Assembly: GCA_049522195.1 (NCBI GenBank)
Contig: JBEKOB010000029.1
Coordinates: 1-48,959 of the forward strand
Reading direction: 5' to 3'
Source of the DNA: UBA9647 sp049522195
GTDB taxonomy: Bacteria; Bacteroidota; Ignavibacteria; UBA10030
DNA: 48,959 nucleotides
Under the pieces are notes generated by a model. That model was not told the DNA's origin and searched no databases. It worked only from the letters and a program-made list of their open reading frames with translations. Numbering within the stretch: the stretch's first letter is position 1; every line of letters starts with the position of its first letter. Of this stretch, positions 31,679-38,908 are shown in pieces. The position numbers and the translations under genes were made by a program.

Positions 31679-32746
31679 GTGAAAACTCCTCTCTCTGTTG
31701 CCCTTACGTTCTGTTTCCTTTCCTGCGCTCCGTACGCACGGCAGAGTTCCCCGTCCGGCTCAATCGACGCACTTTTTGCCGACTTCAACAAACCGAGCAC
31801 TCCCGGCGCTTCTCTTGCGGTAATACAAAACGGCCGGATTATCTGTAGCAAGGCCTACGGTCTTGCAGATGTGGAAAACAACGTTCCGGCGTCGGCCTCC
31901 ACCAATTACCGCCTTGCATCTGTTACCAAGCAATTTACCGCCACTGCAATCTTGAAACTGGTTGACTTGGGGAAACTCTCGCTCGACAGTCGCCTCACCG
32001 ATGTTCTTCCGGGGGCTCCCTCCTACGCGCACCATGTCAGAATCAGGCACCTGCTGAGTCATACTTCAGGACTGGTGGATTACGAAGATTTCGTCCCCGA
32101 TACGCAGACTGTCCAGGTACTCGATGCAGATGTCTTGAAACTCCTGAGCAAGATCGATACGATGTATTTTCCGGCCGGAGCGAAGTTCCGGTATAGCAAT
32201 TCCGGATTTGCATTGCTTGCACTCGTCGTTGAGGCGGTTTCGGGCCAACCGTTTGCATTGTTCCTGAAGCAGAACATTTTTGAGCCTCTCGGAATGAAGC
32301 ACACCGTTGCATTCCAGAATGGTATTTCGACGGTGGAGAACCGGGCATTCGGTCATTCGCGAACGGACAAAGGTTTTATCCGGACGGACCAGAGCAATAC
32401 AAGCGCGGTCCTGGGTGACGGCGGAATTTACTCATCGGTCGAAGACCTCTTCAAATGGGATCAAGAACTCTATGCAAATCGTCTGATCAGTGCTTCGCTC
32501 CGCCAACAATCGTTCACTCCCGCAATGTTGAACGATGGAACACTTACGAAATATGGTTATGGTTGGTACATCGAGCCATATAAAAACCTCTCATCCGTAT
32601 ATCACACCGGTTCAACTCGAGGGTTTCGAAATGCGATCTTCCGTCTACCTGATCAGCGTTTGACGGTCATCATTCTGACGAACCGCAACGAAGGGGAACC
32701 GATCGAGCTCGCGAGGAAAGTCGCAGATCTCGTGCTTGCTCAATAG
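31679..32746 (+). CDS. exported serine hydrolase, class C beta-lactamase family
   Basis: The 355-residue protein has a signal peptide (LSVALTFCFLSCAPYA) and the beta-lactamase/DD-peptidase fold. The SxxK is in LASVTKQFTATAILKL (Ser near residue 81), the YxN is RYSNSGFALLALVV, and the KTG-like site is HTGSTRGF. LLSHTSGLVDYEDFV is also typical. Family members are esterases, D-amino-acid peptidases or penicillin-binding proteins; the substrate cannot be assigned. The reading starts with GTG at 31679 and no good ribosome-binding site is visible, so the exact start is uncertain. Confidence 0.88.
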   Translation: MKTPLSVALTFCFLSCAPYARQSSPSGSIDALFADFNKPSTPGASLAVIQNGRIICSKAYGLADVENNVPASASTNYRLASVTKQFTATAILKLVDLGKLSLDSRLTDVLPGAPSYAHHVRIRHLLSHTSGLVDYEDFVPDTQTVQVLDADVLKLLSKIDTMYFPAGAKFRYSNSGFALLALVVEAVSGQPFALFLKQNIFEPLGMKHTVAFQNGISTVENRAFGHSRTDKGFIRTDQSNTSAVLGDGGIYSSVEDLFKWDQELYANRLISASLRQQSFTPAMLNDGTLTKYGYGWYIEPYKNLSSVYHTGSTRGFRNAIFRLPDQRLTVIILTNRNEGEPIELARKVADLVLAQ

Positions 32747-32749
32747 CTG

Positions 32750-32790
32750 GCTATTCACTATTTACTTTTCACCATTCACTACCTAGTTTG
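32750..32790. repeat. 'attcac' A/T-rich repeat tract
   Basis: The words ctattcactatttac / ttttcaccattcacta between the serine hydrolase and the S46 peptidase are close to the reverse complement of the tract at about 9360-9395. They belong to the same loose dispersed repeat type. Confidence 0.45.
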
Positions 32791-32855
32791 AAGGATTCGT
32801 TCCAATTTTTGGACAGACTCTCTCCACACACTCTTCATACAGGGAGACAATCACC

Positions 32856-35000
32856 ATGATCAGGCGCCTGCTACTTATCACATTCGTCTTCGTCCTTGCC
32901 CTTCAGCTCGCTCTCGCCGACGAGGGGATGTATCCGATCAGCGAGCTCTATAAGCTCAATCTGAAGTCCAAAGGGCTCAAAATTGACCCGAAGGCAATCT
33001 ACAATCCCAACGGCATCGGCCTTATTGACGCTGTTGTCCAGCTGAGCGGATGCACCGGGTCGTTCATCTCCAAGGATGGGTTGATCATCACGAACCACCA
33101 CTGTGCGTTCGGCGCAGTGCAGGCTGCAAGCTCAACAGATCATGACTACGTCACCGATGGATTCCTTGCCAAGACCCGGGAGGAGGAAATTCAGGCCCGC
33201 GGGATCTCTGCCAGGATCCTGGAGTCGTACCGCGACGTCTCAAAGGAAGTGCTCAGTGTTCTGAATGACAAGATGGATTTTGCCGATCGGACAAAGGCGA
33301 TCGACAAGAAGATCAGAGAGCTCGTTGCGGAAACGGAAAAGAAATACCCGGGCAAGCGGGCGGAAGTTTCCGAAATGTTCGCAGGCAAGACGTATGTTTT
33401 GTTCCTTTCCACGGTCCTTCGCGATGTTCGGCTCGCCTACGTACCGCCACGTTCAATCGGAGAGTTCGGCGGTGAGAACGACAACTGGGTGTGGCCAAGA
33501 CACACGGGCGACTTTTCCTACATGCGCGCCTATGTCGCTCCTGATGGTTCTCCTGCAGAGTACTCGACGAACAACGTTCCGTATCACCCCAAGAAATTCC
33601 TCAAGGTGAATCCCGCCGGCGTTGACGAAGGGGATTTCGCGTTCATCCTCGGCTACCCCGGCCGGACGTTCCGGCACAGAACATCGCATTACATGGCATA
33701 CGAGGAGACTGTCCGGATGCCGTATGTCGCGGATCTCTACGAGTGGCAGATTTCGACAATGGAGGCACTGGGGAAGAACGATCGCGCAATCGCCCTGAAA
33801 CACGACGCACGCATCAAGGGGCTTGCCAACACCATGAAGAACTACCGCGGCAAGCTGCTCGGCATGAAGCGTCTGCATCTAACGGAAAACAAACAGGGGG
33901 AAGAAAAGCTCCTTCAGCAATTCATCGATGCTGATGCGCAGAGAAAAGCACAGTACGGCACTGTGCTCGAAGAGATTGGCAAGGTCTATCAGGAGATGAC
34001 AGACCGTGGTATATCAGAGTTTGTCCTCGACAATCTCCGCTCCAGCTCCCTGCTTCTGAGCTATGGATTTACTCTGTATGAATCAGCGATCGAAATGCAG
34101 AAACCGGACATGGAACGCCTTCCGGCATACATGGAACGGAACCTCGCCAACACCAAGCAAAACCTTAAAGCAGGGCTGAAGAACTATTATGAACCGACAG
34201 ACAAAGCATTTTTGAAGCACATCGTCATGCAGGCGCTCGAACTGCCGGAAAATCAACGAATCGATGTCATTGAGAGCCAGTTCAGAGGCCGCACCGAGGG
34301 GCAGATCGACCAAATAATTGATCGGGCGTACGCACAATCCGAATTGACCGATGAAAACTTTCTGCTTTCGTCCTTCGGGAAGCCGGTTGCCGAGCTGCAG
34401 CAGATGCGGGACCCGTTTATCAATGCAGCACAGATGATGTATGAAACGTATCAGAAGCTTCGCGAGACGCGTCAGCGACGCGAAGGAGCGTTGTCAAAGC
34501 TCTCGGCATTGCTCGTCGATGTGAAACAGCAGTATCAAAAGACGAGTTTTATTCCGGATGCGAACAGCACGCTCCGGTTCACCTTCGGTCACATCAAGGG
34601 ATATTCTCCCGTCGATGCCACGTACTACAAACCAATTACCACGCTCACAGGCGTCGTTGAGAAATCGACGGGCAAAGATCCGTACGCAACGCCGCAGAAG
34701 GTGCTCGATCTCTACAAGGCAAAGGACTTCGGAAAGTACAAGAACGCGAAACTGAAAGACGTCCCTGTCGCGATTCTCTACGATATGGACACGACAGGCG
34801 GCAACTCCGGCAGCCCGGTGTTGAATGCCAATGGAGAATTGGTCGGCGTGAACTTCGACCGCGCCTATGAAGCGACCATCAACGACTACGCATGGAGCGA
34901 ATCGTACAGCCGCTCGATCGCGGTTGATATCCGCTATGTGCTGTGGGTAACCGAGAAGGTCGGCGGCGCTGCGAACATTTTGAAGGAACTTGGACTCTAA
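32856..35000 (+). CDS. S46 dipeptidyl-peptidase, DPP11-like specificity
   Basis: The 714-residue exported protein (signal MIRRLLLITFVFVLALQLAL) is a full-length S46 serine peptidase. The catalytic residues are in TNHHCAF (about 80-85), the WPRHTGDFSYMRAY block (Asp) and GGNSGSPVLN (Ser651). S46 enzymes (DPP7, DPP11) remove dipeptides from N-termini in the periplasm. The residue 18 positions after the Ser is Arg669 (NFDR); at this place DPP11 has an Arg that selects acidic P1 residues, whereas DPP7 has Gly. I therefore expect Asp/Glu preference. It probably feeds oligopeptide use together with the nearby M28 peptidase. Confidence 0.94.
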   Translation: MIRRLLLITFVFVLALQLALADEGMYPISELYKLNLKSKGLKIDPKAIYNPNGIGLIDAVVQLSGCTGSFISKDGLIITNHHCAFGAVQAASSTDHDYVTDGFLAKTREEEIQARGISARILESYRDVSKEVLSVLNDKMDFADRTKAIDKKIRELVAETEKKYPGKRAEVSEMFAGKTYVLFLSTVLRDVRLAYVPPRSIGEFGGENDNWVWPRHTGDFSYMRAYVAPDGSPAEYSTNNVPYHPKKFLKVNPAGVDEGDFAFILGYPGRTFRHRTSHYMAYEETVRMPYVADLYEWQISTMEALGKNDRAIALKHDARIKGLANTMKNYRGKLLGMKRLHLTENKQGEEKLLQQFIDADAQRKAQYGTVLEEIGKVYQEMTDRGISEFVLDNLRSSSLLLSYGFTLYESAIEMQKPDMERLPAYMERNLANTKQNLKAGLKNYYEPTDKAFLKHIVMQALELPENQRIDVIESQFRGRTEGQIDQIIDRAYAQSELTDENFLLSSFGKPVAELQQMRDPFINAAQMMYETYQKLRETRQRREGALSKLSALLVDVKQQYQKTSFIPDANSTLRFTFGHIKGYSPVDATYYKPITTLTGVVEKSTGKDPYATPQKVLDLYKAKDFGKYKNAKLKDVPVAILYDMDTTGGNSGSPVLNANGELVGVNFDRAYEATINDYAWSESYSRSIAVDIRYVLWVTEKVGGAANILKELGL

Positions 35001-35216
35001 AGGGAACCGGCCAACCAGTCCGCGGACAATAGCATAATCCGCGTCAGCCGTGGTCAAATCCTCAAGGCGATACACCGGGTGGAAGGTGACTTCCAAAAAG
35101 AACTTTTGGCCCTTCATCTAACAGACCTTGAGAAAGCGGCTTATAAGTGATATCCTGTTGTATTCAGACCTGTTCATAGCCGTTGTCTTCACTGATCGTT
35201 CACTTGGGAGTATCGC

Positions 35217-35873
35217 ATGGGTTTTCTTCAGGACCTACTTGAGATCTTACTTCATCTCGACAAGCATCTGTTTGATCTGTGCACGCAGTATGGTGTGTGG
35301 GTCTATGCCATCCTTTTTATCATCATCTTCTGCGAAACCGGCCTTGTTGTAACGCCATTTCTGCCCGGCGATTCGCTTCTCTTCGCCGTAGGATCACTCG
35401 CAGCTATTCAGGCGCTCAGTTTGCCTTTGTCTATCGTCCTCCTGATCCTGGCTGCAGTTCTCGGTGACACGGCTAATTACTGGATTGGCGACTACGTCGG
35501 ACCGAAAATTTTCCACCAAGAGAGCAGCCGGTTCCTCAACAAAGAATACCTTGTGCGCACACACCAATTCTACGAAAAGCACGGCGGCAAAACGATCATC
35601 ATTGCACGCTTCCTCCCCATTATCCGGACATTTGCGCCGTTTGTCGCCGGCATCGGAAGCATGACGTACAGACGGTTCCTTGCGTTTAACGTCGTCGGTG
35701 GCGGACTGTGGGTTTTCGTTTTTGTCCCGGCTGGATATTTCTTTGGAAGCGTTCCCTTCGTCAAGAATAATTTCAGTCTCGTTATTATCGCGCTTGTGCT
35801 GATTCCGGGCATACCGAGTGTCATTGAAGTAATCAGGATGCAGCTGAAGAAGAGGAAAGACGCCCGCCCCTAA
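35217..35873 (+). CDS. DedA-family inner-membrane protein
   Basis: The 218-residue protein matches DedA (SNARE-associated/VTT) proteins. It has ILFIIIFCETGLVVTPFLPG and DSLLFAVGSLAAIQALSLPL, then the re-entrant-loop region LGDTANYWIGDYVG, RTHQFYEKHGGKTIIIARFL, PIIRTFAPFVAGIGSMTYRR with its conserved Arg, and the C-terminal helices. Members act in lipid or undecaprenyl-phosphate recycling and membrane homeostasis; several are flippases. The role here is inferred from the family only. No clear operon partner; the S46 gene ends 216 bp upstream and the spacer holds no supported gene. Confidence 0.93.
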   Translation: MGFLQDLLEILLHLDKHLFDLCTQYGVWVYAILFIIIFCETGLVVTPFLPGDSLLFAVGSLAAIQALSLPLSIVLLILAAVLGDTANYWIGDYVGPKIFHQESSRFLNKEYLVRTHQFYEKHGGKTIIIARFLPIIRTFAPFVAGIGSMTYRRFLAFNVVGGGLWVFVFVPAGYFFGSVPFVKNNFSLVIIALVLIPGIPSVIEVIRMQLKKRKDARP

Positions 35874-35913
35874 CCCAATCTGTATGCTCTTCGACAGCTG
35901 AACACTCTTGTTG

Positions 35914-36027
35914 TCCGAAAGTCCAACCACAAAGATTGGCGGGCATGTCAACTGTCGGACATGAGTCATTTCCGACAGACCCGCCAAGAAGAGCGGCGGG
36001 CAAGTTATCCGTCGGAGAACAGCCGGA
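35914..36027. repeat. 57-bp tandem repeat, each unit a hairpin
   Basis: Two units (35914-35970 and 35971-36027) share TCCGA-AG-CC, AAGA, GGCGGGCA-GT and TCGGA at the same positions. Within the second unit CCCGCC and GGCGGG pair across 9 nt, and the outer TCCGA / TCGGA words also pair, so each unit can form a two-part hairpin. It lies between dedA and ridA and is not coding. Confidence 0.8.
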
Positions 36028-36069
36028 GAGAAGAACAAGAGAGAAACCCGTTCTTGAAGGAAGTACGCC

Positions 36070-36459
36070 ATGCCACGACAGACAATCTCAAGCGGAGCAC
36101 CGTGGGAGCCTATCATTGGGTACTCGCGAGCTGTCCGCGTTGGACCATACATTCATGTCGCTGGGACCACTGGTGTTGGTCCCGACGGAAAAGTCGTTGC
36201 GAAAGGGGATGCATATGCCCAGGCGGTGCAGGCGTTCAAGATTATTGAGTCCGCACTCCAGAAAGCTGGAGCAGGCATGAAGGATGTCGTTCGCACAAGA
36301 ACCTTTCTCACCAACATCAACGATTGGAAGGTGGTCGGGAAGGCACACGGGGAATTCTTCCGCGATATCCGTCCCGCATCGACAATGCTCGCTGTGACGG
36401 CTCTTGTCGATCCGGACATGCTCGTCGAGATTGAAGTCGATGCAATCATTTCAGAATAA
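36070..36459 (+). CDS. RidA-family (YjgF/UK114) protein
   Basis: The 129-residue protein has the RidA fold. YSRAVRVGPYIHVAGTTGVG starts the sheet, then YAQAVQAFKIIESALQKAGA, DVVRTRTFLTNINDWKVVGK and the substrate-site RPASTMLAVTAL with its conserved Arg, ending in LVEIEVDAI with the Glu. RidA proteins hydrolyse reactive 2-aminoacrylate and other enamines made by PLP dehydratases to ketones and ammonia. The PLP threonine dehydratase-like enzyme in this window is a plausible source of such intermediates, although it lies 15 kb away. It is followed 20 bp later by the metallophosphoesterase gene. Confidence 0.92.
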   Translation: MPRQTISSGAPWEPIIGYSRAVRVGPYIHVAGTTGVGPDGKVVAKGDAYAQAVQAFKIIESALQKAGAGMKDVVRTRTFLTNINDWKVVGKAHGEFFRDIRPASTMLAVTALVDPDMLVEIEVDAIISE

Positions 36460-36479
36460 CATTGCCCTGAGCCCATTCC

Positions 36480-38342
36480 ATGAAGCGTTTTGCCCGTACT
36501 TCAGTTCTTCTCATCCTCTGCTTTCTGACATCCGTTTCATTCAGTCAGACCGGATCGTTTCGTTTTGCATGGTTGAGCGACACACATGTTGGAAGCACGA
36601 CCGGCGCCGCCGATCTCGGCAATTCTATCCGTGAGATCAACGCGATGTCCGGTGTCGCTTTCGTGGTTCTTTCAGGTGACATCACCGAAATGGGCTTCGA
36701 TGCACAGCTGGATCTTGCGAAGGCGATTCTCGACAGCCTGAAGAAGCCGTACTATATCATCCCAGGCAACCACGACACGAAATGGTCGGCATCCGGCTGC
36801 ACGAAATTTGCTTCCCTCTGGGGAAATGACAGGTTTGTGTTCGAATATAGCGGATATCGCTTCATCGGCATGCATGAAGGACCGATCATGAAAATGGGGG
36901 ACGGTCACTTCCCGCCGGAGGATCTCCGATGGCTTGACTCGGCTCTTACCACTCTTTCAAACAAACGCCAGCCGTTGTTCTTCGTTACCCACTACCCCCT
37001 CGATCCGGGAATCGATAATTGGTTTGCGCTCACTGAACGGCTCAAACATTTCAACACGCAGGCTGTACTTGCGGGACACGAGCATCAAAACCGCATTGCA
37101 GACTTCGAGGGAATTTCGGGCGTTCTGATGCGTTCGAACCTCCGTGGCGACAAGTCGGCCGGAGGTTTCACTATCGTCGACATAAGAACTGATTCGATCA
37201 TATTCACCGAACGCGTTCCCGGCCTGCCGACGCAGAAGCCTTGGCATGCGCTGGCCCTCGGCACCAGAGATTTCTCCCGTGACACGACAACGTACCAGCG
37301 CCCCGATTTTTCCATCAACAATAAATATGCAAGCGTCAAGACACTCTGGACCGTGAATACCGGTTACACAGTTGCCTCGACCCCTTCAGTGTGGTCTGAC
37401 CGTGCAATCGTTGGGAACAGCAGTGGTAGCGTTGTCTGTTATTCATTGAAGGACGGTTCAGTGCTTTGGAACTTCATAACCGGAGCAACCGTTTATTCAA
37501 CCTCGGCTGCTGCTGAAGGCAGGATAGTCATCGGATCATCGGACAAAAACATCTATTGCCTCGATGCAAGGACCGGGAAGATGGCCTGGAAAGTATCGAC
37601 AGGCGCGCCTGTTGTCGCTGCTGCGACAATTCACGACGGGGTCGTTTTTGTTGGGGCGAGCGACGGTGTGTTCCGAGCAATCGAGTTGTCGTCAGGAAAA
37701 GTGAAATGGGAATTCCCCAACGTGGGCGGCTTCGTAGAGGCCAAGCCCTTGGTATATAATGGGAAAGTGATTTTTGGCGCGTGGGACACATTCCTCTACG
37801 CGCTGAACGCAAGCGATGGCTCCCTTGCATGGAAATGGACGAATGGAAACGCTGGAGTGCTTTATTCGCCAGCTGCCTGCTGGCCGGTAGCTGCTAATGG
37901 GAAGATTTTCATCGTCGGTCCTGACCGGTTCATGACCGCAATCGACGCGAAGACCGGAAAGACCGTTTGGCGGTCAAAACGATATCAGGTGCGTGAGTGC
38001 GTTGGGATTTCAGAGAATGGTAAGCGTGTCTATGCTCGGTGTATGACCGACACGGTTGTCGCATTCTCATCCGCCGCTCCGACACAGACAGCGGTGTGGG
38101 CATCGGCATGCGGATACGGATATGACATCGATCCATCAATGCCGATCGAGCAGGATGGCGAGGTCATGTTCGGGACGAAAAACGGCCTGGTGTACGGACT
38201 CGAGGCGACCTCCGGCAAAGTCATGTGGGTTCACCGGGTTGGTGTAACGGTCGTCAACACACCGATGATCGTTGACAACCATCGCTTGCTCGTAACAGAT
38301 CTTGATGGCTCTCTTACTCTGCTTGAATACAATCAACAGTGA
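36480..38342 (+). CDS. exported metallophosphoesterase fused to a PQQ-type beta-propeller
   Basis: The 620-residue protein has a signal peptide (TSVLLILCFLTSVSFSQ). The calcineurin-like phosphoesterase part is at about 25-240 with all metal motifs: WLSDTHVG, VVLSGDITEMG, IPGNHDTKW, FVTHYPLD and LAGHEHQNR. A PQQ/BamB-type propeller follows at about 285-620, with repeating blades such as VVCYSLKDGSVLWNF, IYCLDARTGKMAWKV, LYALNASDGSLAWKW, MTAIDAKTGKTVWRS and VYGLEATSGKVMWVH. The enzyme should cleave a phosphate ester outside the cytoplasm, with the propeller as a binding scaffold. Substrate unknown. The fusion is the unusual part. Confidence 0.9.
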   Translation: MKRFARTSVLLILCFLTSVSFSQTGSFRFAWLSDTHVGSTTGAADLGNSIREINAMSGVAFVVLSGDITEMGFDAQLDLAKAILDSLKKPYYIIPGNHDTKWSASGCTKFASLWGNDRFVFEYSGYRFIGMHEGPIMKMGDGHFPPEDLRWLDSALTTLSNKRQPLFFVTHYPLDPGIDNWFALTERLKHFNTQAVLAGHEHQNRIADFEGISGVLMRSNLRGDKSAGGFTIVDIRTDSIIFTERVPGLPTQKPWHALALGTRDFSRDTTTYQRPDFSINNKYASVKTLWTVNTGYTVASTPSVWSDRAIVGNSSGSVVCYSLKDGSVLWNFITGATVYSTSAAAEGRIVIGSSDKNIYCLDARTGKMAWKVSTGAPVVAAATIHDGVVFVGASDGVFRAIELSSGKVKWEFPNVGGFVEAKPLVYNGKVIFGAWDTFLYALNASDGSLAWKWTNGNAGVLYSPAACWPVAANGKIFIVGPDRFMTAIDAKTGKTVWRSKRYQVRECVGISENGKRVYARCMTDTVVAFSSAAPTQTAVWASACGYGYDIDPSMPIEQDGEVMFGTKNGLVYGLEATSGKVMWVHRVGVTVVNTPMIVDNHRLLVTDLDGSLTLLEYNQQ

Positions 38343-38380
38343 ATCCGATTTTGATATCACGAGTCGAAGGAGAAAAGAAC

Positions 38381-38905
38381 ATGTCAGATATCCGCTATCC
38401 CGTAGGGAAATTTGATCCGAAACCGACCATAACTGACTACGATCGCAAAGCGCTTATCAACCAGATTGCCTGGGTACCGCAGAAGCTTCGTGAGGCGGTA
38501 CGCGGTCTCACGGATCAACAACTCGATGTGCCCTATCGCGAAGGCGGATGGACGAGCCGTCAGCAGGTGCATCACCTGCCCGACAGTCACATGAACGCCT
38601 ATGCCCGTTTCAAGCTGGCCGTGACGGAAGAGAACCCAACCATCAAGCCGTATGCGGAGCAGCTCTGGGCTGAGCTGGCCGATGGCAAGTTTTCGCCCAT
38701 CGAGCCTTCGCTGGTTCTGCTGGAATCTCTGCACTCGCGGTGGGTGCTTTTTCTGCGATCGATGAAACCCGAGCAGTTCGCAAGAACATTGATCCATCCG
38801 CAGAACGGACCGATGAACCTTGATCGCGTGCTCCAGCTCTATGCGTGGCATGGGAGACACCATGTCGCACACATCAACGCACTCAGAGGGCGCATGGGAT
38901 GGTAG
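38381..38905 (+). CDS. YfiT-like DinB-fold metal-dependent protein
   Basis: I start at ATG 38381 (MSDIRYPVGKF), preceded by GAAGGAG; an upstream frame would add 14 unlikely residues. The 174-residue protein matches the YfiT / bacillithiol transferase-type DinB group: LTDQQLDVPYREGGWTSRQQ, VHHLPDSHMNAYARFKLAVT, LLESLHSRWVLFLRSM and YAWHGRHHVAHINALRGRMG. The His of HHLPDSH and HGRHH form the metal site. Family members are metal-binding hydrolases or S-transferases of uncertain substrate. It follows the metallophosphoesterase gene by 38 bp and is convergent to pbpC. Confidence 0.9.
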   Translation: MSDIRYPVGKFDPKPTITDYDRKALINQIAWVPQKLREAVRGLTDQQLDVPYREGGWTSRQQVHHLPDSHMNAYARFKLAVTEENPTIKPYAEQLWAELADGKFSPIEPSLVLLESLHSRWVLFLRSMKPEQFARTLIHPQNGPMNLDRVLQLYAWHGRHHVAHINALRGRMGW

Positions 38906-38908
38906 AGA

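Noticed and set aside
34494..35117. Minus-strand open frame of 207 codons
   Set aside because: It is antisense to the S46 peptidase, which has intact catalytic motifs; no protein family signs on this strand.
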